A stretch of 64,000 bases of DNA from Trema orientale (GCA_002914845.1 JXTC01000243.1:241388-305387); one strand, 5' to 3'. Positions 1-12,590 are shown, counted from the stretch's first letter. Notes: generated from the letters alone by a model not told the origin. Made by a program: numbers and translations.

Positions 1-267
1 NNNNNNNNNNNNNNNNNNNNNNNNNNNNNNNNNNNNNNNNNNNNNNNNNNNNNNNNNNNNNNNNNNNNNNNNNNNNNNNNNNNNNNNNNNNNNNNNNNNN
101 NNNNNNNNNNNNNNNNNNNNNNNNNNNNNNNNNNNNNNNNNNNNNNNNNNNNNNNNNNNNNNNNNNNNNNNNNNNNNNNNNNNNNNNNNNNNNNNNNNNN
201 NNNNNNNNNNNNNNNNNNNNNNNNNNNNNNNNNNNNNNNNNNNNNNNNNNNNNNNNNNNNNNNNNNN
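1..267. other. assembly gap
   Basis: The first 267 positions are N. Single N characters also occur at 6986, 50030 and 60830; they may be ambiguous bases or collapsed small gaps. Confidence 0.99.
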
Positions 268-281
268 TTATGTACATATGA

Positions 282-2088
282 TGTTGGTATATACCTAACA
301 CTTAAGAAAAATCATATATACATAAAAATATGGAAAACACATGATCGCATCATGAACACAGCAGAAAAATTAGCGGATTTAGATTTTAAAATTTTTACAT
401 AAAATAGTTTTCATAACCATAGAACATGCATATATCATATACAAGATCATGTATAATATAAATCAAATCTAGATACTCAAACCCTAGATATGAGATTAGG
501 GTTTACCTTTTGTAGTGTGGTCCTCCTTGATCTCCTTGTTGATGGTGATCAAATCTCCAACCTAAGATCTTCTTGTCTATACTCTCATTCTTGGTTGATG
601 AGGTGAGTAGGCACCAAGTTGAATCCTTCATTGGAGAATGATCAATAACACCTTTTTGATCCTTTGGAATACCGGGACGTGAGATGAGAACGTGAGGTTA
701 TAAGAAACTTTTTCTCTCCTCTTTTCTCAGCCGTTGGCCGAATTCTCGCGCTCTCTATCTCTATCCCTCTTTATTTCGTGTAACACTACTAGGGTTACTG
801 TGCAGTTTTTTCCCTCATATATCTTATATATATGGGGCCCAAAACTACTAATCTCAATCCAACTAGGATTGGATTGTTCTCCAATTTGGACTTTGGGTGT
901 ATTTTTATAAATATGTCCAACTCATGTAACTTATTTATAAAAATATCAATTTCTGTGTAGAATCAATACTTTACACAATTTTATGAAACTAATTTCATAA
1001 ATACCAACAACCAATTAATGAGCTTTTTTGAACTAGACAAATGACCTAATGGATTCAAATAATCTAAGCTCCAATAGTATAATAAATACATAATAACTCT
1101 TATTATGTTATTTATATAAATACTATTAGTAAAAGGGACACTCCACTAAAGGCCTAATACTGCACTTTTAGATTAAATGTCATGTCTTTTATAGAAATTT
1201 AATCAACTAGTCTTGATTAACTGATCCATCTAGCATATTCTATACCACATGTAAAATCCCTATACAATGCCGTAGATGGATAGGTGGAATTACCGTAATA
1301 CCCCTCCAATACATATTTATCTTTAAGTTACCATCTTTCTATCATGGAATAATGTTGTTGATAATCTTTTTCTCAATGGCCATTTAGACAAAATTATCAA
1401 CCAATTTATAGAGTGAATACTAAGATCTTAGATTTAATTATTCCATGAATCTTAAAAGACCTTAAAGTGACATTAATATATAGTGCCCTCAACTATTTGG
1501 TGTTCCCGTTAATTCATAAACTGTAACCTCCAATATGCCAGAGTTCACCTCTAATTACATAGAGACTAATCTTTTAATAAATCAAAAGGCTACAAGCTAT
1601 GAAAGCAAATCCAATCAAACATGAAGAATTAAGATCTACATGCTAAGAGCTAGTTTGTAGTAATATTAAGAATTAAATTACGACACTCTAATTCTTTATA
1701 TTACCTGGTCTAGTTTAATACACATAACTTATTTATGTTGTACTAGTGTTTCTATCAGAAGTCAGACACTTCAATGATTTGAGATACATCATTCCTGTTG
1801 AGAGAAACAAATACTACAACTTATAATAAATAAAGTATTCTATTTTTATTTACAGATCATGAACCAGTTAATTTAGATTTAGATAAAGAAACAAGTCTCC
1901 TCACAATTAATACTTAATCATATTTGTTTCTTTATACACAAATAAAGTTATGGAATCTTTTTCGGATAAATAAACTATTCAACTGAGGCAGTTTAATCTA
2001 ACAAGTATCATAATTGCATATGAGAGAATTTTATTTACACTAAAAGGATAAAATTAGAAATTTACTTTTTAGGGCAAATATCCCAACA
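282..2088 (-). mobile_element. Ty1-copia 3' LTR (about 1.8 kb)
   Basis: Read on the minus strand the repeat starts TGTTGGGATATTTGCCC and ends GGTATATACCAACA, so it has the TG...CA ends of an LTR with a short terminal inverted repeat (TGTTGG/CCAACA). It lies directly downstream of a purine-rich tract and of copia gag-pol remnants on the same strand, so it is the 3' LTR of a minus-strand element. The part at 480-720 resembles the transcribed end of copia LTRs. No second LTR is seen within the window, so LTR age cannot be estimated. Confidence 0.8.
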
Positions 2089-2105
2089 ATCTCCCACTTG
2101 TCCAA
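2089..2105 (-). other. polypurine tract of copia element
   Basis: On the minus strand the sequence GGACAAGTGGGAGATTG immediately precedes the TGTTGGG start of the LTR. This is the usual form and place of the plus-strand priming site in plant copia elements. Confidence 0.75.
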
Positions 2106-3660
2106 AAAGCAGTTACTCAAATTAAACATGCTAAAAGCCTAAAAATGTTCTAAATTACGAAATTAATAAAAGTAAAAACTAAGTGTTCAACTAACAACTT
2201 AAATGACTAAGAAAAGAAATGAAGATCATAAGCTCTCTCTTCATCATTTTCTTGAAAAACTTCTCTCTCATCCTCCAGAAAGCTCCACTTCTGCTGATGA
2301 AAGTAGTATTGGTAGATTGTCTATAAAGAAGGTAGTTCTTCTCTTTCTTCAGGTGGCCAAGCAGAAAACATTTTTCTGAATTCTTGTCAACTTCGTCTCC
2401 CACTTTCTTACGCGGGTATACTTCGCAACCCCATACCTTTAGATGCTCTAAGCTCTCTACATAGCCCATCCACATCTGAAAAAGTGTCAAAATAACTTTA
2501 TCTGATGGAGTGAAGTTGCGGATGTATGAAGCTGTCTTTAAAGCATAATCTCAGTATCTTTTCGACAGTAATGACTACTTGTACATCAGCTCTATGGTAT
2601 ACTTGAGTATGATGTTATACCTCTACGCAGCTCCTATATGACTATACTCATAGATAGTCACATATTCATAAGGAATAGCAAAATCAGCTAATGTTGACCT
2701 TGGTATCGTGTTGCATCTGTACCTTTCTGTCGAACTCATAGAAAGCATCTGGGACTTCATCGTATTTCTTCAGAAGATATATTTATCCGAAATCCGAATA
2801 TTCATCAACAAAAGTGATAAACAATGTATGCTTATTATAGGAAATTACCTCTATTAGGTCACAGATATGCACATGTACACACTTTAAACATGCTTCAACT
2901 TTTTCATGACGAGTGGCAAGATGACGCTTGTACTTTACAGGCTTCTTGCAATCTTTGCAGTCTATGTCGTTACTGATATCTACCTCATGTAAGTGACTCA
3001 GCTCCATAAGTCTGCGAAATTCTAAACATAGCATATGTCCGAGTCGCTTATACCAATCGATGGTGTTGTGCTCCTTCCTAATGTCTTTCACCATCTCTTG
3101 GAGTTTTTTACTAATGCTCATCGGTAAAAATGATGTATTTTATGACTCTAGGATTTGAACATAAAGTCCATTATGCATTTCTCCCACATAGTACAATAGA
3201 TTAGTATAGAAGACGTGCACCTTCTTGTCAAACAGGAAGTGGTATACTTCTTTATACATCTTCGATACTGAGAGAGCATTCATACTAAACTCCAGTGCGT
3301 AGTAGTATTCTCTCACAATCATGGAGCTGTCATTTATCTTCAGGTAAGCATCGCCCATGCTTTTAACTCGAACTCTTCGATTGTCTCCAACTTCCGCATG
3401 ACGACCAACATCAGTTAATTGATTTAGTTCAACGAACTACTTCTTATCGTTGCAGACACTGATATTAGTTCTTGAGTCCACTAACTAGGGATCTCGCATA
3501 TCCTCAGCTGAGTGAGATTTTCTTGGCCTTCCAGATGATCTAACTACTAGAGAAGATTCTGACATCTTTTCAGTAGAGGTACCCTCATGTTGATTATTGT
3601 TCAAACTCATTGAACGCTGTGATGTCTCCATAGATATCCTTATTCTACTCCGTGTACAGT
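2106..3660 (-). pseudogene. degenerate Ty1-copia gag-pol (protease, GAG-pre-integrase, integrase)
   Basis: Read from high to low coordinates, the minus strand gives a protease-like remnant around 3400-3520 (a LVDS motif in place of the active-site LVDSGA), then a GAG-pre-integrase stretch (3140-3358), then WYKRLGHM with a CKDCK zinc-binding pair (2783-3121), then the integrase core and its tail with ESLEHLKVWGCEVY (2191-2490). Several stops and frame changes break it, most clearly between 2500 and 2780. Reverse transcriptase and RNase H, normally between integrase and the polypurine tract, are absent, so the element has a large internal deletion and is dead. Confidence 0.85.
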
Positions 3661-3699
3661 ATTCCTTTGTCTCTTTCCTCTTTCTGAGAACTTTATCTA

Positions 3700-4500
3700 T
3701 CTAATGAAAAAGTATTTTCCTAAAAAAAAAAAGAAAAAAAAACGATCTCTTTCCTTAAAATAACAAACTCACAGAGAAACAACAAAATCACAAAATCACA
3801 AATTTTTTGAAACACACAATAAAAACACAAAATTACACAAATTAATCCAATAGTAAATCACATACCTTTTTAGCCCAAATAAAAATCAACAAAATAACAG
3901 AGCTCAAGATACCCAAACCCTAAAAAAAAAAATAACAATTTCTTAGAATAATTTTTTTGAATAAATTGAAAAAACAGAATAAAAAAATATTTAAAGTGAG
4001 AATATGAAAAAAAATCAAAAAATAAAAATAAAAATAAAATGAAAAACCTACCTTAATGGCTAATGGAGAAGGAAGAGACTAATCGGAGGATGAGGCCTAA
4101 TTGGAGGAGGAGGCTTATTCGACGAGGCTTGAGGAATAGCCGAGAAGAGAGAGCTAGAGAGGATAGAGAGAGGATGAGGAATGACTGAGGAGAGAGAGAG
4201 CTTGTGAGGATAGAGAGAGGAAGAGAAATGGCTGAGGAAAGAGAGAAGGCATCGACAGATTATGAGTAAGAAAAAGAGCTGCTAGGGTTTTATCACCTCT
4301 ATTCCAAAACGACAACATTTCGAAGCTTTCAAAAAATAAAAACAATTGACATTTGCCGATGGAATAATATAACCCGTCGGCATATTGTCACAATACCGAC
4401 CCGTCGGAGAAAAGTGCCTTATAATAAATATTTTTGATTAATTATTTGCTGACGAGTTTCACACCAACCTGTTGGCGGAAATTGATTTTCTTGTAGTTGC
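3700..4500 (-). mobile_element. CACTA transposon 5' end fragment
   Basis: On the minus strand the fragment starts near 4500 with ACTACAAGAAAATC, close to the CACTACAAGAAAA end of plant CACTA elements. It continues with subterminal repeats built on CGACGGGT/CGTCGGCA (about 4360-4480), then a GTCGTTTTGG, AAACCCTAG and CT-rich leader (about 4070-4330), the usual design of a CACTA 5' end. No transposase is present. The fragment stops near the copia remnant at about 3700, so it is truncated. Confidence 0.6.
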
Positions 4501-4786
4501 AATCTATCGTTTTCCATGAAAATTATGCCATCATCAATTTCTCTACATTGTGTAAATGTGTACCTCCATGGACCGTATGAAAATTGCAACCCAAATCAAA
4601 ATCCTATCGATTCTTTTTCCATTTCATAATAACCAGCAGAACCATTGAACTTTTGTACTTTCTGGAAGTCACATTATGCATATTCCGAGTTCTCTGCCAG
4701 TTTTTGATTTTCTTGTTCCATTCTTGATTTTCTCTTTCCTTGGTTGAACCTATAGATTTCATCCAAATTTGGCTTTGATACCACTT

Positions 4787-5306
4787 GTTGTGAAACTCAT
4801 ACCATCAAGAATATAATGTTGATCTAAATTTTAGAGTAAATTTAAACCCAATTGCACATAGATAAGAAAATAAATGGCACAAATTTTAAAATAGTTCAGC
4901 TATGAAATATATCCTACGTTCACGGGAGACACATTAAGAGAGAGTTTAAGAGAGCAAAAAAGAGCAATAATGTAACCTTGGTGAGAGCGACTCTTAGGAA
5001 TTTTAGGGTAGTAAAAACTAAGAGTGGATGGTTATTGGTTCTTGTAGCTTTCGGGTTATTGAAAACTATAGAGCATAATTATAGGCTTTGGGCTTTCGGA
5101 TAAATGAAAATTGTATAGTATGAATTATTATCTTTCTTAGTGGAATGTTTGCTAGTAATCTCCTGTGGACGTATGCTATATTTTATAGCTGAACTAGATT
5201 ACATATTTGTGTTCTTTTATTTTCTTTTTTGTGTGCGATTGAGTTTAATTTCACTCTAAAATTTAGAACAATACTATGCTCTTGATGTCGTGGGTTTCAC
5301 AACATT
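4787..5306. mobile_element. fold-back (long inverted repeat) element
   Basis: The segment 4787-4930 matches the reverse complement of about 5158-5306 with scattered differences. Shared words include CTAAATTTTAGAGT, AGTTCAGCTAT and TTGTTGTGAAAC. The arms are about 145 bp and the loop about 230 bp. No coding potential is seen. The family is not recognised. Confidence 0.7.
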
Positions 5307-7721
5307 TGATAAGGATTTTGTTATTGCCATTAACACTAAAGTAGATGATGAAATCATGATTTCTTTCACTAACAACATAACCTTACATTACTGGTCTAGG
5401 TCCGAGGCAAATGATAAAAATATTTCTTACATTTAATGAATTAATCATGGGAAATAATGTTCAAGCCAACTAGAAAAATGGGCAAGAGTATGATAGAGAT
5501 TTTTATTTTACTATTTTTTTATATAGGTCCATTTGAGATGACTTTTACTTTGAGAAGTAAAAGTATTAGGAGACCCTCTTAGAAAAGATGATACACCTAT
5601 GCTTCATTAAAAAGGTCTTTTAAATAAAAAAATGTTTTATGAGAATTCATCCAAATACTCTTAAACATAATTTTTGTACTTTAAAAGATTTTTGGAAGCT
5701 ATACTATATAATGTCCCATAAAAATATTCCCTGCTACAAAAACATATAAGATGAACAATAATTATGAGTAAATCATCTACAACGAAACTTTATTAGAAAT
5801 TGAATCTATGTAAATGGTTAGTTTAGATTCATACAATTTATTCTTGTCTTGTTGACCATTATACAAACTCATGTTACTATATGAGATGTATTTATAGACA
5901 TTCAGGGCATATTTATTGATCTGTAATGAAAAGAAAAAGAAAAGGAAAAGAGTTTAAATAGGAATGAGAGAAGTGATTAAAAGCCGAACTATTCGTCCAA
6001 AATTTAACTAATTATGTGAAAGATTTTTTAAAATAAAATGCTCCAAATAAATAAGTAGACACATGAATGGAAGAGAAATGAAATCACCATCCCAATTTTC
6101 ATTTCATTTCCGGTCCATTACAGATTAATAAACATGATCTCAAATTATTTGGACAACGTCATGTTCTCTTAGAACCTATTTCATTCAGCCTCACAAAAAA
6201 TCACTAAACCCATCTATAAATTGCTTTGGCTGGTTCCCCATCTTATTCGTTTTTTTTTTTTGTTTTCTTTTAAATAATAATTTCATTTTAGAGAAGTTGA
6301 AAAAGAAAAGCCACGGAACAAAATATCAAAGTGAGGCAGAATCATAGCCCTTGACATAAATAAATGGGGGTGGGTCCACTCTTAGTTTGCATCTTAGAAA
6401 CCCGCTTAGCATAATCTCAGCTAATTTCACTTCGCCACTCGCCAGCAATACCCAAAAATCCAATTACCCATTGGCTCTCTCACTCATTAGATTTTAGCAT
6501 CAAACATTCAAACTATCGGGCACGAGTTTCACGTGCCTTTCACGTGGCATTAGCTAAGATGCGCCTGATGCCTATTACGTTACCTCGTGCGCCATAAACC
6601 CCCCCTAAAAATGCAAAAAAGGGGGGAAAAAGAAAAAGGTCCCTTAAAAAAAAGCGTTACACACGAGAAAAATACGCTAAAAAACATCTTTTAGAAAAAA
6701 TATATTAGGAGGGGATAAGAGTGCGTAGGTTAAGGATGTTGGTACATCTTACCATGTTTCTTTTGAAGTACACAACACATATCTAATATTAGCCTTATAG
6801 ATTCCTCGCAGAGAAACTTATAGTAGTTTTTTCATGGTGTGTGCTCTTGTTTTCGACTACGGTTGAAGATTTGTTTCGCTTAGTTTATTATTATAAGCCT
6901 CGAACTGATCATTAAAAAGAGGTAACCTTTAATCTCCATTGTCCAAATCGAACAAAGGAACCACCACGTCGAAAGATCCAAAACCNTTTTTTTTGTGTGT
7001 GTGTGTTTATATGTACATAGTTTCCACTCTTTGTTGATTGGAGTCGTTTTTATGGCACTTTTTGGGACTTGGGTACTTCTTGATTAACGCATTTATGATT
7101 TGAGTCTTCTTTATTTTGAGTATGTATGATTATATAGAGTCTGAGTTCTTGTAAGCGAGTCGTGCTGGTTTTTAATTTGCATTGTGGGAAACTTTCAAGA
7201 AAAAGAAAATAAAGAATTTTGCATTGACAAAATATTGGTGTGACAATTGGAAAGGTGCCCATTGTACTTTGTTATAACAGTGGAAAAAAAAAGGTCCAGT
7301 TATGATCAACGTAAAAATTAGAGCAATTTGTATAATTAATGGTGGGAAGATTGTTCATTAATTTTGACTACTTTACTTAGCTAGGTGAAATGGCATAATA
7401 TAATTGAGTAAACAAAGAGTAGGCGATAAATTCAATCACGATTTGCTTCCTAAAAGGGAATGTGTTGGCTTTTGGCTGCGAAATTTTCAAGCTCTTTTGT
7501 TATGCTCTTGAAAACAAGGCTTTTGTTCGATGTTTTCTGTGCTCATAATTTTTCCAAAAGTGACTTGCTTTTTCTAACTTTTCTAAGGATGTGAGAGCTA
7601 AAAGTACTTTTTGATTTTACTTCATGATCAGATTAATATGTCTCTTTCACATTGAATCAGTTACATATTTTTATTAACTTATTCACTAACACGATTATTA
7701 TATTTTTATTATGCGAAATAG
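5307..7721. other. intergenic; expected place of the missing DRIP exon 1
   Basis: No credible coding exon is seen on either strand. There are poly-T runs at about 6249 and 6987, a C-run at 6600 and an N at 6986. The first exon of the downstream RING gene would be expected here, but no frame encoding the first half of the RING (CPLC followed by a CLHT-like stretch) could be found on the plus strand. Confidence 0.5.
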
Positions 7722-10289
7722 TTTGCCGGAAGTGCATTCATGAGAAGATTACGGAAGAAGAGCTGGATTGCTGTCCAGTATGCAACATCTATTTAGGCTG
7801 TGCTCCAATTGAAAAACTCAGGTACTCAGTCAGGATCATTCTTATCTATATAGAGTTACGCACAGGCCTTTTTCTTAACATTGTGACTTTATGCAATCTC
7901 AAATTGATGACTGGATTATATGGTTGGAATATCACAACTCTATTTCCTTGCTGTGTGAAACATTCAAATCCCATATTAGGTTCTGACTTATATTTTACTT
8001 ACTAGATAGCTTGCATCATAGTGAACAGAATTCCATCAAAAAGAGAGAAAATGATAAGACATTCACTTAAAAAGCAGGGGTTTTCTCTGTCCTTGCACAT
8101 AGCTTCTTGTTTTGATTGGTTCTATTCTGTTTGGACTTGGATTCTTAGTGCTATCCTTTTGGTTATCAGCTATGGATGAAACTTGGAACTTTCATATAAG
8201 TATTGGTTATCAGCTATAGATAAAACTTGGAACTTTCATATAAGTATTTATCTTGATATAGCATATATTCTACATAAGCAAGGCTTCTCTGGAGTGATGT
8301 CTTGTATTTGCCTGACAAATACCTCAACTTTTGCCTTGTGTTCTGAACGTCTTCTTTGGTCTACAGGGCAGATCACAATTTGCAAGATCTAAGAGTCAAA
8401 TTCTTCCCTTCTGAAATCAAAAATGGTAATAAGGCAAATGAAGTTGTGCCCTCATCTCCATTGCCAGCTAAAAGAAAAGAGAGATCTCTTTCTTCCTTGG
8501 CGGTCACTGCCCCTAGAGCATCAGTCCAGCCTTGTATGACTGGCAGAAGAAAGTACTCTGGTAGAGAGAATCCCGTGCCACAGGAAGTCGCTCTTCCTTT
8601 CGAAAAGCCAGTTACAAAAGTGGAAGATTGTTCGGGAAAGTCTACCTCACTTGAGAACAAAAACAAAATTGCAGCGAATGGAGGGCAGGTAGAGGAGGTA
8701 AAACTATGGTTATACTCTTTTTCTACTCATCTAACGTTACTGCATCAATGTTTAACTTACAAAGAGAGAAAAATTAGTGTAGCTTTTTCTGTACATTTTG
8801 TCGTGCCTAACTTGTTCAAATTATCATGTTGCAGAAGCCGGCTACTAATGAGTCATCTAAGCAACGAGTTCCGAGTAACAGTGTAGAGGATAATGCTAAG
8901 CAGTGGGAAGAAAAGGCTGCAACCAAAACGAAGCCCAACAAGGCCAATACACAAGAAACTGATGCTGAGCCTGTTTCGTTTGATGCTCTTAATAGTGACA
9001 ATGATCCTAAAGTCAAAGTTACTAGACGAGGTAAGAGATCAAGAGTCCATGGAGATGAAAAAGACTCTACTCCTGCACCATTACCTCCAGTGAAACATAG
9101 AAAGACGCAAGGCCTTCAACAAAGAAAGGCAACTGACTCCGAGGGATTTAGTACTCCGGAACGAAAAATTGTGGTTGCAAATAATGAATTTGCCAGAAGG
9201 CTCAGTCCAATTTGGTTCTCTTTAATTGCTTCCGGTGACCAGTAAGAATTTCTTTCTTTTTAACAAGTTGAGAGGACTTGTCTTGGTTGAATCTGTCAAT
9301 TCTTTTATCTCAAGTAGTTGATTTTCCTTGCTTTACGATTCATTTTGGCAGGAAAGGAGATGCACCCTTGCCTCAAATATCCTCGTACTACTTGAGGGTT
9401 ACGTATGTTTCATTAACTCTATATTTTACTGTGACTGCTTCTAGTCTTTGTACTTAGTCCTTTCTATTTCATTACATATATTTCAGATGATCAATATTCA
9501 AATGCATTATTTAAGCTATAGTAGCCGAGGCAAAGTAGGCAGTGTTAACTCATCAACTTGGGATTGGCATTGGATCCATAATATTTTTTGTAGTGAAAGG
9601 TTAAAAGAGTTTGAAATGGGTTGCCTATGTGATATTTATAAGCGATATTCTATATAAAAATTGTTAAACGTCTTTCTGAATGTGGTTTCATTATATAAAA
9701 ATTGTTGCATGATCTATTCTATATCTATTTTTCTCCAAATTTTTACAGGGATGGCAGTTTACCTCTTTCCCTGGTAAAAAAGTACCTTGTGAAAAAACTG
9801 GATCTCTCTAGTGAGTCTGAGGTAAATTCATCTTTTGTCCTACTGTTAACTTTGTACTGTGTGTGAATTTGATATCTGAAAAGAAATACTGTGATATATT
9901 GTATACTTTACCGAGGCATATAATTGAGATTTTGTTATGTTATGATCAAATCCCACTTACCATTGAGATAGTTTCAGACTCAAAATCTTATTTATTGGAA
10001 ATCTTTTTGAACCTTTCAAACGAAATATGCTCTTTCTGTGACACCAATTCCCTTCATTTACAAATTCTTACAGGTCGAGATTTCACTGCAAGGTAAGCCG
10101 GTCATTTCGACGTTACAACTGCACAACTTAGCGGACTTGTGGAGACAAACAGGGCCATCATCGGAAATTATACAGACGTCCTTGGGTAGCTCAGGCAAGG
10201 ATTTCGTGATGGTTCTATCTTATGGTCGAAAAACTCAGTCGTCAGATAAACGTGCCTCAGTTCCTAAAGTCACCTCTCTTTCGCGCTGA
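7722..10289 (+). CDS. DRIP2: E3 ubiquitin-protein ligase, DRIP type (RING + RAWUL), 5'-incomplete
   Basis: The exons are 7722-7821, 8367-8697, 8835-9241, 9352-9402, 9749-9821 and 10074-10289. All junctions are GT-AG and the phases join into one open frame of 391 codons plus TGA. The first exon seen gives CRKCIHEKI and CCPVCN, the second half of a C3HC4 RING finger, followed by a basic, low-complexity middle. The C-terminal part has PIWFSLIASGDQ, LPQISSYYLRV, a lysine-rich KYLVKKLDL helix, LQLHNLADLW and FVMVLSYGRK, which is the ubiquitin-like RAWUL fold of PRC1-type ligases. In Arabidopsis, DRIP1 and DRIP2 ubiquitinate DREB2A and restrain drought responses; the same role here is an inference. 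The exon with the start codon and the first RING cysteines is missing. Exon 2 begins in phase 1, as if spliced from an exon ending in CA(Y)-ACN-T. It may be truncated, lost at the N at 6986, or far upstream. Confidence 0.85.
8161..8248 (+). repeat. 44-bp tandem duplication in DRIP intron
   Basis: The unit GGTTATCAGCTATGG... is repeated once with period 44 and about two differences. It lies in the intron between the RING exon and the next exon. Confidence 0.85.
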
Positions 10290-12053
10290 ACAGTCACATA
10301 TCATTTCCAGCCGTCTGAGTAGCATATTAGCATCAATAATTTCAGGATATAAAATTTCATTTGTTATTTGCGACCCTCTCATGCAAATATTTCCCAAAAT
10401 GCATGCAGAGTGGTGTATGGCCGTTCCAACACAGTTTTACAATTGCAGTTTTTTCCCCCTTGTTTTGTGGGATCATATAATAAGGAGCAGAAACTATTGT
10501 GCATTGAGATTATAATATACATTATATAACTATCATTCACTATGCTTGGATAAGTGAATGAGCAATCTTTTTTCACCATGTAAACGTTTGAAATGGATTC
10601 TCTACATCACATGATTGACCTTGCAAGAATTTTTATTTAAGGCGGCTGAGACATTGGCCAGTTTGCAATAATTTTGTCAGAGAAGTGAACTTTTAAGTTA
10701 ATCGATTCTATGTGATTCTAGTTTTTACTGGCAGATAATTCTGAGCTCGTGAAATCAAATTTGAATGGAAAAATTTGAAAGAACTTCAATTAAGAGAAAT
10801 GCAACTTGTATCGAATGTCAACTGGAAAAACAAATATCATATTTTACTAGTTGACAAACAAATGAAAAACTCTATTGACTTTTTAAGAATAGAAGGATCA
10901 ATGTCGAACAAAGACAATACACACGGAATACTTTATCGATCCAATTGCATTTGAGTTGTATTATCTCATTTATGAGTAGGGTAGTCAAAGTACGGTTTCT
11001 AAAATCATGAAGTAGCCGCCTCAAATAACCATAGAAAGCAATCAATCTGTACACCATAAGCACAAACACAAAACACGAATTTCCTTAAAACTAAACGAAA
11101 TCATAATATCAGAGAGCATTTTCAAAGCAAAAAACCGGTAAGCCAAAAAAATGGACACACAAATAACTGTTAAAAAATCAGCAGTTAATGTTTTGAATAT
11201 ACAAGATTCCTGATCCATGTTTCCCAGATCACGCCACAGTTCATGAATAAACAATTTTGGACAGTGATAACTTTGTTGCAAAGGACTAACAACACTGCGA
11301 ACTTAAAAACTATACTTGTTTCAGAGGAAAGGACTAGATGTCTGACATTGAATCAATCAAGTCAAAATCTTCCCCTCCCAGGAGTGAGGAACCTGATCAA
11401 CCAATCACTGCAAAAACCAAACGTTCTCAAGTTAAGAAAGAAGACACAAAAAGCAAAAATTGATTGTGAAATTTCGTAAGCAGAAGCAGAATGCTCTAAT
11501 ATAAGATGATTTCATTCGGTAGCAGGAATGTTCAAATTCAAAGCTTTCAATAACACACTATTACTTCAATCAAAGTTAAATTGGCCCATTAAGCTAATGA
11601 AATTTTTAAATTTTTGTGCAGGATATAAATATCATATTGTCAATGGGGGGAAAACGGGTTGATGGGCTTCGATGTGATGGTTCTAGTTAAGGAGCAGAAC
11701 TGTGACAAAAGACATTCCAAGACATGATATTGATCCTCAAGTTCTTGATTACAAATGCATGAAACGGCAAAGACTTCAGGCGAATTTGGGAACCAAAATG
11801 CAATATGAATTGCCATTCAGCTTGTAATTTACTAATAATACAAACCAACCAAAAACACAAGAGAGTGACGAAGCTCACTCGGGTTTTGACTCGAGATTTT
11901 GGCGAGCCAAATAGGATGATTAAGTAATAAAAATCTAAATTTAAAAAAAGAATACACCCAAACGAAATCAAGACTAATATTAAGCATTCTAAGCCAGCTA
12001 ATTCAAGAATACCCCCAACCCAAAAAGAGAGAGATACCCACCTTAAAATTGAG
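10290..12053. other. region between two convergent genes; UTRs and probable 3'UTR intron of the PRA1 gene
   Basis: The DRIP and PRA1 genes converge here. No independent coding gene is supported. On the minus strand the PRA1 stop is followed 13 bases later by AAG|GTGGGTATC, a good donor at about 12040, and GTTTTTGCAG near 11410 is a good acceptor, so an intron in the 3' UTR (about 11411-12040) is plausible. This is inferred from splice signals only. Confidence 0.4.
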
Positions 12054-12590
12054 TCAAATAATGGTATAAGTGCCATGAGGGTCATCCGAAAGTTGCCCAT
12101 ATGGGGATTGTTGGTCATCCATGACGAGATCGTCCGTACTCCTAAGCACAGCGTGCAACGACACCAAACCAGCCCCAATCGCGATCGAAACGACGACGTT
12201 CAGCCAGACGTGGGTCAGGACCAAGGCCACGACGGTGACCACCCCGAGCGCCGCCAGCACGAGGCGGTCGTCCACGGCGGCGCCGGCGACGGTGAGGGGC
12301 TCTTCCCGGGAGAAGTAGAGGAAGACCCAGGCGGCGAAGACGAGCAGGAAGACGACCATGGAGAGCGGGTGGAAGATCAGGCTGAGGAAGAGGACGAGCA
12401 AGACGACCTTGGCGTAGTTGGATCGGAAGTGGGTCAGGTTCTGGGCGAGTCGGGTCGTGGCGTCCGAGACGCTGGAGGGGAGGCTCAGTGCGGTGGGGTC
12501 CAGGAGCTCCCCCCATGGTCGGCTCGTGGCCATCGCTGATTGGGTGGATTCCCTCAGTCGGGTCGCGAGTCCGGTGGTTTCGCCGGACAT
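12054..12590 (-). CDS. PRA1: PRA1 family protein (prenylated Rab acceptor)
   Basis: A single-exon frame of 178 residues. I start it at the ATG whose complement is 12588-12590, giving MSGETTGLA; the frame stays open upstream to about 12641 but without another ATG. After a polar N-terminus comes the family signature RPWGELLD (about residues 24-31), then a helix ending in SNYAKVV. Two hydrophobic hairpins follow: VVLLVLFLSLIF with VVFLLVFAAWVFLYF, then LAALGVVTVVALVLTHVWL with VVVSIAIGAGLVSLHAVL. The C-terminus is acidic. PRA1 proteins are small membrane proteins of the ER, Golgi and endosomes that bind prenylated Rab GTPases in vesicle traffic. Length and layout fit the plant family (about 180-240 residues, usually intronless). 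The coding part is strikingly GC-rich against AT-rich flanks. Confidence 0.9.
   Translation of the reverse strand: MSGETTGLATRLRESTQSAMATSRPWGELLDPTALSLPSSVSDATTRLAQNLTHFRSNYAKVVLLVLFLSLIFHPLSMVVFLLVFAAWVFLYFSREEPLTVAGAAVDDRLVLAALGVVTVVALVLTHVWLNVVVSIAIGAGLVSLHAVLRSTDDLVMDDQQSPYGQLSDDPHGTYTII

Noticed and set aside
8816..9016. Minus-strand frame over DRIP exon 3
   Set aside because: Shadow of the plus-strand exon, whose phases join to both neighbours.
12075..12539. Long plus-strand and alternative-frame open reading frames over the PRA1 gene
   Set aside because: They are shadows caused by high GC. The minus-strand frame has the RPW signature and two membrane hairpins; the others are low-complexity strings.
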